From contig NC_009142.1 of NCBI RefSeq assembly GCF_000062885.1, forward strand, positions 6,685,584 through 6,749,583: DNA of 64,000 bases, in the 5' to 3' direction. This document shows, piece after piece, positions 30,677 to 39,996 of the stretch; position 1 is the stretch's first letter, and every line of letters begins with the position of its first letter. The stretch is from Saccharopolyspora erythraea NRRL 2338. GTDB taxonomy: Bacteria; Actinomycetota; Actinomycetes; Mycobacteriales; Pseudonocardiaceae. Position numbers and translations under genes: made by a program. The notes under the pieces were generated by a model that ran no database searches, was not told where the DNA came from, and saw nothing but the letters and a program-made list of their open reading frames with translations.

Positions 30677-31360
30677 GTGCCTTTGGTCACCACCAAGCGG
30701 ACCGGGCTGGTCGATCAGGTGATCGAGCAGTTCCGGGAGCTCATGGCCTCCGGCGAGTGGTCGCTCGGCAGCCGAATCCCGCCCGAGAGCGAACTGGTCA
30801 CGGGCCTCGGGGTCGGCCGCAACACCGTGCGCGAGGCGATCCGGGCGCTCTCCCACTCCGGCCTGCTCGAAGTGCGCCAGGGTGACGGCACGTTCGTCCG
30901 CGCGACCAGCGAGATCTCCGGCGCGGTGCGCAAGCTGTGCGGGTCGGAGCTGCGCCACGTCCTCGAAGTGCGCCGCGCGCTGGAGGTCGAAAGCGCCCGC
31001 CTGGCGGCGAGCGCCCGGACCGAGCAGGACCTCCGCGATCTCGAGGTCGCCCTGCACGACCGGGACGAGGCGGTCCGGCGCATGGACCGCGAGACGGTGA
31101 TCACCAAGGACGCCGACTTCCACCTGCGGCTCGTGCAGGCGTCGCACAACCCGGTGCTGATCGGCCTCTACGAGGGCCTGAGCGAGGCGGTGCGCTCCAG
31201 CGTCGCATCGGCGTTCGACCCGGAGATCCCGCCCGAGGAGCACGTCTCCCACACGGAGCTGGTGGCCGCCGTCCGCGACGGCGACCCCGACCGCGCCGCC
31301 GCCGAGGCAGGCGGCTTCCTGGACGAACTGCTGGCCCAGATGCCCAGCACGGACGACTAG
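30677..31360 (+). CDS. GntR/FadR-family transcriptional regulator
   Basis: The N-terminal winged HTH (GEWSLGSRIPPESELVTGLGVGRNTVREAIRALSHSGLLEVRQGDGTFVR) is typical GntR. The C-terminal about 130 residues form an FCD ligand domain with metal/ligand His residues (DADFHLRLVQASHNPVL, EEHVSHTELVAAVRDGD). GTG at 30677 has AAAGGA seven bases upstream and gives 227 residues; ATG 30653 would add eight residues and lie in the candidate operator. Divergent from the CynX-type transporter. Confidence 0.88.
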   Translation: MPLVTTKRTGLVDQVIEQFRELMASGEWSLGSRIPPESELVTGLGVGRNTVREAIRALSHSGLLEVRQGDGTFVRATSEISGAVRKLCGSELRHVLEVRRALEVESARLAASARTEQDLRDLEVALHDRDEAVRRMDRETVITKDADFHLRLVQASHNPVLIGLYEGLSEAVRSSVASAFDPEIPPEEHVSHTELVAAVRDGDPDRAAAEAGGFLDELLAQMPSTDD

Positions 31361-32013
31361 CGGGCGACGACGCAGCGGCGGCGGAGCGCCCCGCGGGCCG
31401 TGAAGCGCCGGCTGGCGGGCAGCCGAGCGGCGGGGCAAGCGGCGAGCTGGCGGGCGGGGACGCAGCGAGCGGCGGCGGACGGGCCGGTGGAGCGGCCATC
31501 CGGGCGGCGGAGCGCCGACTGTCCCGGCCGGCGAAGCGGCGGACGGCCGGGCGCGGAGCTGTGGCGGGCAGCCGGACAGTGGAGCGGCGGCGGGGACGCG
31601 GGAAGCGGCGAACGGCCGGGCCAGCGGCGCGCGCTGGCTGCTGAGTAACCGAGCGGCGAGCTGGCGGGCGGACAGCAGCGCCCGCCCGACGGCCACACGG
31701 GCCCACCGGGCGCACTCGGCCACCAACGCGGCGGCGGCATGACCGGCGCGGACGTGCGTCGGACTCCCGATGCGGCCCCGCGCCGCCGACGATGCCGAGA
31801 TGGACGCACGGGTGGCCGACGAACCGCAACTGCGGCCCGTGCCCAGCCGGGGACGTCGACGGACGAGCGGATCACCACGCGGGCCTGTCCGGCGCGACGA
31901 TCAGCCGTGCCCTGCGGGGGGTGCCGCCCACCCGTGCCCGACCCGAACGCGGTCGCGGGTGCCGAGAACGTGGCCCGCACCTCGAGTCACGGAGAGCCGT
32001 CCGCGCGACTACG
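31361..32013. repeat. Intergenic GC-rich repeat region
   Basis: About 650 bases with no recognised gene. The left half contains many copies of GAGCGGCGG- and GGACGGCCGG-type words, and GAGCGGCGAGCTGGCGGGCGG occurs near 31435 and again near 31650. All frames give biased Arg/Ala/Gly translations. Confidence 0.6.
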
Positions 32014-32292
32014 TCACGTGGGGAAGCCCGGCGAGTAGTCCGTGCCGACGTCGAAGGCGCCGCCGCCGGAGTCGACGGAGCCACCGCCGGCGTCGCCGGC
32101 GACCGGGGCGAGCCACGCAGCCCCGACGACGCCGCCCGCCAGCGCGGTCGTCGCACCGCGACCGCCGGTTGCCTGCAGGCGTACGGAAGGTGCGCCGAAC
32201 CGGGTGATCACGATGTCCTCACCCGACTCCGCCCGGTCGATCAGCTCCGCCAACCGTTCCTGGGCTTCGGCGATGGTGAACTCAGCGGCCAT
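32014..32292 (-). CDS. Phd/YefM-type antitoxin-like protein
   Basis: This 92-residue protein starts with a Phd/YefM fold, EFTIAEAQERLAELIDRAESGEDIVITRFGAPSVRL, the DNA-binding half of type II antitoxins. The C-terminal half is Gly/Ala-rich and unlike a toxin-wrapping tail. No toxin gene lies beside it: cobQ follows upstream on the same strand and a repeat region downstream. It may be a solitary regulator or a remnant. Confidence 0.72.
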   Translation of the reverse strand: MAAEFTIAEAQERLAELIDRAESGEDIVITRFGAPSVRLQATGGRGATTALAGGVVGAAWLAPVAGDAGGGSVDSGGGAFDVGTDYSPGFPT

Positions 32293-32302
32293 GTGGCAGA
32301 CG

Positions 32303-33862
32303 TTACTCGGAACCGCCGCCGGAGCGCAGCGCCGCGCGACCGCCTGCACCCGGCGGGAGCAACGGGAGCCCGGCCGGGGCGCCACCTTCGAGCAGCCGCC
32401 GGATCGCGTCGGTGTCGAGGTGCTTCTCCACCAGGTCGCCGAGCAGATCGAGCTGACCGGCGCGCACCTCGGCGAACGACGTGTCACCGGCCGCGACGAA
32501 GCCGTCACGGCCCGCGCACCCGGCCGCCCAGGTCAGGAAACGCCTGCGGAAGGCATCGTTCTCGAACAAGCCGTGCCAGTGCGTACCCGCCACCGACCCG
32601 CTCAGCCCACCCTCGGCGGTGCCACCGGGCAGCCGGACCAGACCCGCGAGGTCGTCGCCTCGGCGCACCGGCACACCGTGGTGGATCTCGTACCCGTCCA
32701 CCGGTTCCCCGAAGGCCGTGCCCGAAGGCCTGCGCAGCGTCTTGGCCTCCTCGAACTCGATCTCCAGGTCGAGCATCCCGAGGCCGTCGACCGCCCCCAC
32801 CCCCGACTCCACCTGGTCGGTGATGCGGCGGGTCAGCATCTGGAAGCCACCGCAGATACCGACGACCGGCAGCCCCGCCCCCGCGTGCGCGCGGATCGCG
32901 TCGGCGAGCCCGGTGTCGTGCAGCCAACCGAGGTCGGCGACGGTCGACTTCGACCCCGGCAGCACCACGAGGTCGGCGTCGGTCAGCCGCGACGGCTCGG
33001 TGACGAACCGGACCGCCACCCCAGGCTCGGCCGCCAGGGCCTCGACGTCGGTGGCGTTGGAGATCCGCGGCAGCCTCGGCACCGCCACCCGCAGCCACTG
33101 CGAGCCGCGCGGCGGCGCCGGGCGGCCCACCACGCCGTCGGCGACGTAGGAGAGCGAGTCCTCGGCGTCGAGCCACAGGTCCTCGGCCCACGGCAGCACG
33201 CCGTGCACCGGCCGTCCGGTGAGCGCGCGCAACCGGTCGAGACCGGAGTCCAGCAGGGCCGGGTCGCCGCGGAACTTGTTGATCACGAAACCGCCGACCA
33301 GCGCCTGGTCGGCCGCGTCGAGCAGCGCCAGCGTGCCGAAGAGCTGGGCGAACACCCCGCCGCGGTCGATGTCGCCGACCACCAGCACAGGCAGCCCCGC
33401 GGCCCTGGCCAGCCCCATGTTGGCGATGTCGGTGGCGCGCAGGTTGATCTCCGCGGGAGAACCGGCGCCCTCGCAGATCACGTGGTCGTGCTCGGCGCGC
33501 AGACCATCCAAAGTGGACACCACGGTGTCCAGCAGGGCGGCCTTGCGCTCGCGGTAGGACATCGCGGTCACCTCGCCGCTGACGTGCCCGAGCACGACCA
33601 CCTGCGACCTGCGGTCGCTGCCCGGCTTGAGCAGCACCGGGTTGAAGCGCACCGACGGCTCCAGACCGCACGCCGCGGCCTGCACCGCCTGCGCCCGTCC
33701 GATCTCACCGCCGTCCGGCGTCACCACCGAGTTGTTCGACATGTTCTGCGCCTTGAACGGCGCCACGCGGGCTCCGGTGCGGGCCAGCCACCGGCAGACA
33801 CCGGCCGCGACCACGCTCTTGCCGGCATCCGACGTCGTCCCGGCGATCAGCAGCGCGTTCAC
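32303..33862 (-). CDS. cobQ: Cobyric acid synthase
   Basis: This 519-residue CobQ has the N-terminal P-loop [61 protein letters not shown], and a C-terminal triad-type amidotransferase ([12 protein letters not shown] with the catalytic Cys, then [11 protein letters not shown]). It amidates four peripheral carboxylates of adenosylcobyrinate diamide. The GTG at 33862 has AGGAAGG upstream. It lies 20 kb from the other cob genes of this window. Confidence 0.94.
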   Translation of the reverse strand: MNALLIAGTTSDAGKSVVAAGVCRWLARTGARVAPFKAQNMSNNSVVTPDGGEIGRAQAVQAAACGLEPSVRFNPVLLKPGSDRRSQVVVLGHVSGEVTAMSYRERKAALLDTVVSTLDGLRAEHDHVICEGAGSPAEINLRATDIANMGLARAAGLPVLVVGDIDRGGVFAQLFGTLALLDAADQALVGGFVINKFRGDPALLDSGLDRLRALTGRPVHGVLPWAEDLWLDAEDSLSYVADGVVGRPAPPRGSQWLRVAVPRLPRISNATDVEALAAEPGVAVRFVTEPSRLTDADLVVLPGSKSTVADLGWLHDTGLADAIRAHAGAGLPVVGICGGFQMLTRRITDQVESGVGAVDGLGMLDLEIEFEEAKTLRRPSGTAFGEPVDGYEIHHGVPVRRGDDLAGLVRLPGGTAEGGLSGSVAGTHWHGLFENDAFRRRFLTWAAGCAGRDGFVAAGDTSFAEVRAGQLDLLGDLVEKHLDTDAIRRLLEGGAPAGLPLLPPGAGGRAALRSGGGSE

Positions 33863-34008
33863 AACAACCTTCCTACCCCACCGCGCCACCCGCTCCGCCA
33901 GTCGGTGGTGAACCCCTGCGGAACCAAGTCGCGGACTCCTGCGTCCCAATGTCCGAAATCAACTAACCTGCTCCGACGAACGCGCACCGTACGGAACCGA
34001 GGAGACCC

Positions 34009-34449
34009 ATGCACCCCGACGACTGGCTGTCCCAGTACAGCGCCAAGCTCCAGCAGGTGAAGGAGGACACCGACCGCGCCCGCGACCAGCTCAGCGAGGT
34101 CGGCGGATCGGCGACGTCGCAGGACGGCCAGGTCACCGTGCGTGTCAACAGCAGCGGCGTGCTGGAGGACATCCAGTTCGGCCGCGACTTCCAGCACCCC
34201 CAGCCGGACAAGCTGCGCGCTTCGATCATGGAATGCGTCCGCAGGGCCCAGCGCGAGGCGGCCGGCCAGATGATGGACGTGATGCAGCGGTTCGTCGGCG
34301 AAGGCGACGCGCTGGAGTTCGTCAAGAGCAACCTGCCGCACGGCTACGCCGGCGACGGCACCGACGAGGACGCCGCTCCCGGCGGCCGCGGCGGCAACGA
34401 GATCGACGACGACTTCGACGACAACTCCGGCGGGAGGTACCTGCGGTGA
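34009..34449 (+). CDS. YbaB/EbfC-family DNA-binding protein
   Basis: The 146-residue protein has a YbaB/EbfC core: KVDSSGVLEDIQFG-like strand (VTVRVNSSGVLEDIQFG) followed by helices with REAAGQMMDVMQRFVGEG. The acidic, Gly/Asp-rich C-terminus is specific to this copy. In actinomycetes such genes commonly head clusters encoding WXG100-like proteins. Its stop overlaps the next start (GTGA), so the two are translationally coupled. Confidence 0.82.
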   Translation: MHPDDWLSQYSAKLQQVKEDTDRARDQLSEVGGSATSQDGQVTVRVNSSGVLEDIQFGRDFQHPQPDKLRASIMECVRRAQREAAGQMMDVMQRFVGEGDALEFVKSNLPHGYAGDGTDEDAAPGGRGGNEIDDDFDDNSGGRYLR

Positions 34450-34766
34450 GCGACGACGGGTTCCGGGCGGACGTACCGACGATCAAGGAACACGCGGGCA
34501 AGGTGCAGGGCTTCGCCAACCGCGTCAAGACGGCGCACGGCGCGGCGCAGACGTCCATGGACAGCAACGCGTTCGGCATCTTCGGCCAGTTCCTGGCCAC
34601 GCAGTGCATCGCCCAGGGCGAGATGACCAAGTCCGCCATCGAGACGGGCGCCAAGGCGATGGAATCGATCAAGAAGGCGTTGGACCAGACCGCCTCCGAC
34701 TACGAGGCGACCGACCAGGAGAGCAGCGCCATCATCAAGGAGGTTGAGCGTGGCTTCGGAAAGTGA
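34446..34766 (+). CDS. ESX-1 secretion-associated / WXG-type helical protein
   Basis: This 106-residue all-helical protein, beginning MSDDGFRADVPTIKEHAGKV, resembles the small EspC/DUF2580-type substrates encoded beside type VII secretion clusters: a two-helix layout with a Gly/Asn break (SMDSNAFGIFGQ) and a C-terminal ATDQESSAIIKEV helix. It starts with GTG overlapping the YbaB stop and ends inside the start region of the next gene. Confidence 0.65.
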   Translation: MSDDGFRADVPTIKEHAGKVQGFANRVKTAHGAAQTSMDSNAFGIFGQFLATQCIAQGEMTKSAIETGAKAMESIKKALDQTASDYEATDQESSAIIKEVERGFGK

Positions 34767-35856
34767 CCTGGTCGTCACCGCCGACGAGACGTCGAAGGAG
34801 TCGGAGCAGAAGGGCACCGCGAATCCCGCCAGCGGCGCGGGTGGCGTGGAGAACGTCATCGGCACGGCACAGGCGATCCAGAACGGTGACTGGGACTCCG
34901 CGGGTCTCAACGCGCTGGGCGTCGGCGTCGACGCGGTCGGTCTCGTCGCCGACCCGCTGGGCACGCTGGCGAGCTGGGGCGTGGGCTGGCTGATCGAGAA
35001 CGTCTCGTTCCTGCGCGAGCCCTTCGACGCGCTGATGGGCAACCCCGACGCCATCGGCGGCATGGCCAGCACCTGGGAGAACATCGGCAAGGAGCTGAAG
35101 GCGGTCTCCCAGGAGTACGGCCAGGCCGCGCAGGGCACGACGGAGTGGGAAGGCAGGTCCGGCGACGCCTACCGCAAGCTCGGCGCCGACACGGCCAAGA
35201 CGGTCGACGCGCTCGGTGAGGCCTGCAACGGCATGAAGGCGGCCGTCGACGGCGCGGGCGTCGTGGTCGGCGCGGTGCGCGGCATCGTCCGCGACCTCAT
35301 CGCCGGAGCCATCGGCGAGATCATCGGGGCGGTGCTCAAGTGGGGCATCGCCGCGGTGTGCACCGCCGGGATCGCCGCGGGCGGTCTCATCGCCGACGCG
35401 ATCCGCATCGCGCTGAAGTGGGCGGACAAGATCTCGGAGTGGATGAACAAGCTCGCCGACGTCCTGAAGAACCTTTCCAAGCACCTGGACAAGCTCGGCT
35501 CGGCCGGGAAGTCGCTGCGGACGAAGGTGGACGACTTCTTCAGCGGTCTGGCCAACCCGCCCAGCGGCAACCTGGTCAATGTACGTCAGCAGCCCGCGCT
35601 GAACGGCGCGAAGCTCGACGAGATCGGAACCGGAGCGGCCACCGAGGGCGCGAGCAGGTTCCGCAACGCCATGGACGGCCTCAAGGCGGGTGGCGCGGAG
35701 TACAAGCCGTTCGCCAAGGGCGACATCTGGGGCCCGCAGCTGGACATGGGGCCGGACGGCGGCCGGGCGAAGACGACCTACGAGGTGGCCAAGGGAGCCG
35801 CGGCGCTTGACGACGGCAAGGACCTCGCCGCGGAGAACCAACAAGAGCAGAAGTAG
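34750..35856 (+). CDS. WXG100-domain protein with central hydrophobic segment
   Basis: The 368-residue protein has a WXG-type region (STWENIGKELKAVSQEYGQ...TTEWEGRSGDAYRKLGAD, about residues 100-145), then a long Gly/Ala/Ile-rich hydrophobic stretch (GVVVGAVRGIVRDLIAGAIGEIIGAVLKWGIAAVCTAGIAAGGLIADAI split over helices), and a polar C-terminus with no recognised enzymatic domain. This is the layout of actinobacterial type VII effectors or of their scaffold proteins. GTG at 34750 has AAGGAGG six bases upstream. Confidence 0.68.
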   Translation: MASESDLVVTADETSKESEQKGTANPASGAGGVENVIGTAQAIQNGDWDSAGLNALGVGVDAVGLVADPLGTLASWGVGWLIENVSFLREPFDALMGNPDAIGGMASTWENIGKELKAVSQEYGQAAQGTTEWEGRSGDAYRKLGADTAKTVDALGEACNGMKAAVDGAGVVVGAVRGIVRDLIAGAIGEIIGAVLKWGIAAVCTAGIAAGGLIADAIRIALKWADKISEWMNKLADVLKNLSKHLDKLGSAGKSLRTKVDDFFSGLANPPSGNLVNVRQQPALNGAKLDEIGTGAATEGASRFRNAMDGLKAGGAEYKPFAKGDIWGPQLDMGPDGGRAKTTYEVAKGAAALDDGKDLAAENQQEQK

Positions 35857-35865
35857 GCGGCAACC

Positions 35866-36489
35866 GTGTGGAATTCGGACAACATCGCGATCCGGCTGGC
35901 CAAGATGCTCGGCGGGTTCGTGGTCGTGGCGGTGCTGGTCATGCTCTGGCCCACCATCGTCTACTCCTTCCCGGAGAAGAAGGACAACCCCAACGGCACC
36001 GCGCTGGTGCGGTCCTGCGAGGACACCGGCCCGGTCACCCGGCGCGGCTTCGGGCACAACTGGAGCTGCGTGGCCGACATCCGGGACGACAAGACCGGTG
36101 ACACCTGGACCGCGACGGTGGACATGAACTTTTTCACGCCTGCCGAGGTCGGGAAGCAGAAGCGGCTTGTGTGGGGCTACGGCGGCAGCCGGACCAGCAC
36201 CAACAAGGAGAAGCGGACCTACACGCGGGCCGAGGACGGCTACTCGAACGGGACCGTCACGCTCGTCCTCGTCGTCACCACCGGCCTGGTCGGCATCCCC
36301 GCGCTGTGGATGTTCTCCAAGTCCGTCGTCTGGTCGTTCAGCCAGGCCGAGCAGCGGAAGTTCTGGGAGAAGATCCACGGCTCGCCCGAGGAGCGGGCCG
36401 CGAAGAAGAAAAAGGACCAGGAGTTCTGGGACCAGATGCGCCGCAACCGGGAGCAGCGCAAGCAGGCCCGGCAGCAGCGCGGGGGCTGA
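35866..36489 (+). CDS. Two-helix membrane protein (possibly DUF6346)
   Basis: The 207-residue protein has a transmembrane segment at residues about 13-35 (LGGFVVVAVLVMLWPTIVYSF), an extracytoplasmic domain of about 90 residues with two Cys (SCEDTG, WSCVAD), a second transmembrane helix near 130-150, and a very Lys/Arg/Glu-rich C-terminal tail. It follows the WXG gene by nine bases and probably belongs to the same operon. Family naming is tentative. Confidence 0.6.
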   Translation: MWNSDNIAIRLAKMLGGFVVVAVLVMLWPTIVYSFPEKKDNPNGTALVRSCEDTGPVTRRGFGHNWSCVADIRDDKTGDTWTATVDMNFFTPAEVGKQKRLVWGYGGSRTSTNKEKRTYTRAEDGYSNGTVTLVLVVTTGLVGIPALWMFSKSVVWSFSQAEQRKFWEKIHGSPEERAAKKKKDQEFWDQMRRNREQRKQARQQRGG

Positions 36490-36495
36490 ACGGCC

Positions 36496-37050
36496 TCAGC
36501 GCAGCAGGTCCGGGCGGTACTTCGAGATCGCCTGGGCGAGCCGCCGAACGGTGGCTCGCCCGGGCAGGTCGACGGTGCAGAGGCCGCTGTCGGTGGTCTT
36601 GACGAGCTTGGCGTGGCACTGCGCGAAGTTCGCATCGCCCGGATGCAGCTCCAGCGCGGCGGGGAGGCTGTCGGCCTTCGGGTCGTCCTTCGGCTTGGGC
36701 CGCGGCTCGCGGGCGCGGACCGCGCGCAGCTCCGTCCACGCGATGAGGTCGGTCTCGTTCCAGCTGCTGAACCACATGCCGCGCTCGTCGACGTGCACGC
36801 GGTGCGTGCGCGAGAGCACGAACAGCGACCCGGCGAGGAACAGCAGCGCGATCGGGCCGACCAGGATGATCATCACCCACGGCACGAACGGGTTGAACTC
36901 GCGTGCCGCCTGCCCCGGCGTGAGCAGGTAGAACACGAAGATCCCGGCGAAGGCCAGCAGGCCGAGCGCCCCGGCGAGCATGCCCCAGCCGTACCGGTAC
37001 CGGACGACCGTCGCGTTCTTGCCGGGTGCCAGGCCGCTGTGCGTCGACAC
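36496..37050 (-). CDS. PH-like membrane protein
   Basis: The 184-residue protein has two transmembrane helices (GWGMLAGALGLLAFAGIFVFYLL and PWVMIILVGPIALLFLAGSLF) followed by a domain with the pattern HRVHVDERGMWFSSWNETDLIAWTELRAV, typical of bacterial PH-like domains. The role is unknown. GTG at 37050. It converges on the type VII-like cluster and has a similar membrane topology to its neighbour. Confidence 0.6.
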   Translation of the reverse strand: MSTHSGLAPGKNATVVRYRYGWGMLAGALGLLAFAGIFVFYLLTPGQAAREFNPFVPWVMIILVGPIALLFLAGSLFVLSRTHRVHVDERGMWFSSWNETDLIAWTELRAVRAREPRPKPKDDPKADSLPAALELHPGDANFAQCHAKLVKTTDSGLCTVDLPGRATVRRLAQAISKYRPDLLR

Positions 37051-37055
37051 GGGCG

Positions 37056-37913
37056 TCAGGGCAGGGTGAGGATCTCGTTGCCGTCCTCGGTGATGAGGAT
37101 GGTGTGCTCGAACTGCGCCGTCCAGCTCTTGTCCTTGGTGGTCACCGTCCAGCCATCGCTCCACATGTCGTACTCGTGGGTGCCGAGGGTGATCATCGGC
37201 TCGATGGTGAAGGTCATGCCGGGCTCGAGCACGGTCTGCACCGACGGCTCGTCGTAGTGCAGGACGACCAGGCCGCTGTGGAACGCGCGGCCGATGCCGT
37301 GCCCGGTGAAGTCGCGGACCACGCCGTAGCCGAAGCGCTTGGCGTAGGACTCGATGACCCGGCCGATCACGTTGAGCTGCCGCCCGGGCTTGGCGGCCTT
37401 GATCGCGCGCATCGTCGCCTCGCGGGTGCGCTCGACCAGCAGCCGCACCTCCTCCGAGACGTCACCGGCGAGGAAGGTCGCGTTGGTGTCGCCGTGCACG
37501 CCGCCGACGTAGCCGGTGACGTCGACGTTGACGATGTCGCCGTCCTCGATCACCGTCGAGTCCGGGATGCCGTGGCAGATGACCTCGTTCAGCGAGGTGC
37601 AGCAGGACTTCGGGAACCCCCGGTAGCCCAGCGTCGACGGGTACACGCCGTGGTCGACGAAGAACTCGTGCACGACCGCGTCGATGTGGTCGGTGGTGAC
37701 GCCGGGGCGCACCGCCTCGCCCGCGGCCACCAGGGCCTGCGCGGCCAGCTTGCCCGCCACCCGCATCGCCTCGACGACCTCGGGCGGCTGGACGTAGGGC
37801 TCGGTGTTGCGCTTGGGAGCCGCCTTGCCGACGTACTCGGGACGCTCGATGGTCGTGGGGACCTGTCGGTGTGGCGTCTGCACACCTGGTTCAAGGGGGG
37901 CTCTTACCGGCAT
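37056..37913 (-). CDS. map: Methionine aminopeptidase, type I
   Basis: The 285-residue enzyme has the metal-binding set of [79 protein letters not shown] and the final Glu in QFEHTILIT. It removes the initiator Met from nascent proteins. The N-terminal extension of about 38 residues, rich in Pro, resembles that of the mycobacterial MapB type. Confidence 0.94.
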   Translation of the reverse strand: MPVRAPLEPGVQTPHRQVPTTIERPEYVGKAAPKRNTEPYVQPPEVVEAMRVAGKLAAQALVAAGEAVRPGVTTDHIDAVVHEFFVDHGVYPSTLGYRGFPKSCCTSLNEVICHGIPDSTVIEDGDIVNVDVTGYVGGVHGDTNATFLAGDVSEEVRLLVERTREATMRAIKAAKPGRQLNVIGRVIESYAKRFGYGVVRDFTGHGIGRAFHSGLVVLHYDEPSVQTVLEPGMTFTIEPMITLGTHEYDMWSDGWTVTTKDKSWTAQFEHTILITEDGNEILTLP

Positions 37914-38009
37914 GTCCTCACTCTAAAACGTCGCCTGCCGACCCGGTCGCGCACCGGTCCGCAGCCCGCTGCACCGCATGACGAATCCCACACTCCGGCG
38001 TGGTGGGCG

Positions 38010-39809
38010 TCACGGCGCGGCGGACAGGAACCGCTTGGCCGCCTCGACCGCGGGCCCTGAGGCCCCGGCGTCGGTGACCAGCACCGCGAACGCCAGGTCG
38101 CCCCGGTAGCCGACGAACCAGCCGTGCGAGTGCGTGCCGTCGCCGAACTGCGCGGTACCGGTCTTGCCCAGGACTTCCCCGGACCCTCCCAGGGCGGTCG
38201 CGGTACCCGACGTGACGACCTCGCGCATCATCGGCCGGAGCTGGTCGAGGGTGCGCTGGGAGAGCGGCTGCGGCATCGCGTCGACCTTGGTCTGGGTGCC
38301 CTGCACCAGCGTCGGGACCGGCATCGAGCCGTTGGCCACCGTCGCCGCGGCCAGCGCCATGCCGAACGGGCTCGCGAGCACCTTGCCCTGCCCGATGCCG
38401 TTCTCGGCGCGCTGCACGGTCGCCTCGGCCTCCGGGGCGGCACCGGTGATCGTGGTGGCACCGGTCATCTCGAAGTCCACCCCGACGCCCAGGCGCTTGG
38501 CCGCGTCGGTCAGCGCTCCCTTGCGCTGGTCGACCGAGAGCTGCGCGAACGTCGTGTTGCAGGACTTCGCGAAGGCCGTCCGCAGCGGGACGGTGCCGAG
38601 GTCGAACTCCTTGTCGTTGGGGATGACCCGGCCGTCGAACGGCTTCTTGGCCGGGCACTGCACCGGGGTGTCGATGCCGACCCCGCCCGACTCCAGCGCG
38701 GCCGACGCGGTGGCGATCTTGAAGGTGGAGCCGGGCGGGTACTGGCCGGTCAGCGCGACCGCGCCCTGCGCGTCGGCGGGGGCGTTCTGCGCCACCGCGA
38801 GCACCTCACCGCTGGAGGGGCGCAGCGCGACCATCATCGCCGCCTGGGGCACCGGGTCCACGGCTCCTTCCGCGGCCCGTTGCACCCGGTCGCTGAGCGT
38901 GGAGTGCACCGCGGGCACCGGGCGCGCCGGGACGTCGTGCAGCGTCCGCACCACGGCGCCGTTGAAGTCGTTGCGGGTGACCACGCGCCAGCCGGTACCG
39001 GCCTGGATCTGGTCGTCCACCGTCCTGGCCAACCCGCCCAGCACCTGCGAACCGTAGCCGCGCTCGGCCGTGACCAGCTTCTCCTGCGCCGGGAACCGGA
39101 CGCCCGGCAGGTCGTAGACAGCGGACCTGACGCGCTCGTAGTCGGCCTGCCGCAGCGTCACCACCGCGTAGGGCTGACCGGCAGGCGTCTTCGCCACACC
39201 GTCCATGATCGACTGCTGGGTGATCGCGGGCTCGACGCTGCTCAGCGCGGCCGCCAGCCTGCCCGCGACGCCGGGCACGTCCCCGGCCTCCTGCGGGTTC
39301 AGACTCACCGTCACGAGCTGCTCGGGGCCCATGAGCTGCACCCCGTCGCGGTCGAGCACCGGACCCGGGTCGGGCCGCTGCTCCTGGACGGCCAGCGTCT
39401 GCTGGGTGCCTAGGTCGGGGTGGATCACCGACGGGGCCCAGCGCACCTTCCAGCCCTGGTCGTCCTCGACCAGCTGCATCGACGCCGGGTAGGACCAGCT
39501 GCGGCCGTCACCGAAGTCCCAGGTCAGGTCGTAGTTCGCGGTCGCGGTGTCGGCCTCTTCGACCTTGCCCAGCTTCGCCGTGGCCGCCTTCGGAGCCAGG
39601 CCCTTGCGGTTGGCCTCCAGCACCGGCCGCGCCTGGTCGGGAGCGTTGGTGCGGGCGGCCGCCCCGGCCACGTCACCCGCGGTGTAGGCCCGCAGGAACG
39701 CCGAAGCCACGTCGCCCGCGGAAGGACCGGAGTCGAAGACCCCGCAGCCCGCGGTCGGCAGCAACAGCAGCAGCCCGGCCATCAGCCCGAAGATCCGGAA
39801 GGAACACAC
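38010..39809 (-). CDS. Lipoprotein penicillin-binding protein (class B transpeptidase)
   Basis: The 599-residue protein begins with a lipoprotein signal (LMAGLLLLLPTAGC, lipobox Cys), followed by an NTF2-like/MecA_N domain (SAGDVASAFLRAYTAGD), a PBP dimerisation region (VLDRDGVQL) and the transpeptidase: SxxK in PPGSTFKIATA, SxN in KSCNTTFAQL and KTG in VLGKTGTAQFGD. It cross-links peptidoglycan at the outer face of the membrane. The layout matches PBP2a-like/PbpA-related proteins of actinobacteria. GTG start at 39809. Confidence 0.9.
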   Translation of the reverse strand: MCSFRIFGLMAGLLLLLPTAGCGVFDSGPSAGDVASAFLRAYTAGDVAGAAARTNAPDQARPVLEANRKGLAPKAATAKLGKVEEADTATANYDLTWDFGDGRSWSYPASMQLVEDDQGWKVRWAPSVIHPDLGTQQTLAVQEQRPDPGPVLDRDGVQLMGPEQLVTVSLNPQEAGDVPGVAGRLAAALSSVEPAITQQSIMDGVAKTPAGQPYAVVTLRQADYERVRSAVYDLPGVRFPAQEKLVTAERGYGSQVLGGLARTVDDQIQAGTGWRVVTRNDFNGAVVRTLHDVPARPVPAVHSTLSDRVQRAAEGAVDPVPQAAMMVALRPSSGEVLAVAQNAPADAQGAVALTGQYPPGSTFKIATASAALESGGVGIDTPVQCPAKKPFDGRVIPNDKEFDLGTVPLRTAFAKSCNTTFAQLSVDQRKGALTDAAKRLGVGVDFEMTGATTITGAAPEAEATVQRAENGIGQGKVLASPFGMALAAATVANGSMPVPTLVQGTQTKVDAMPQPLSQRTLDQLRPMMREVVTSGTATALGGSGEVLGKTGTAQFGDGTHSHGWFVGYRGDLAFAVLVTDAGASGPAVEAAKRFLSAAP

Positions 39810-39996
39810 GCCGCGAGTATGCCGAAGATCCCCCGCCCGGGTCACCCGTGATTGGCCACCGGGCCCAGCGGCACCGCCCGGAACAGGGACGATGCCGCAC
39901 GGGGTGACTTGGAACATGGCGTCCGGGACGGGGCCGATCCGAAAAGGACCGCTCGCAACGCGCCGGCGAGCCGGTCAGAGCGCTCCGGCGAGCCGG

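Noticed and set aside
31361-32013. Several overlapping open frames
   Set aside because: Repeat-driven Arg/Ala/Gly translations without conserved features.
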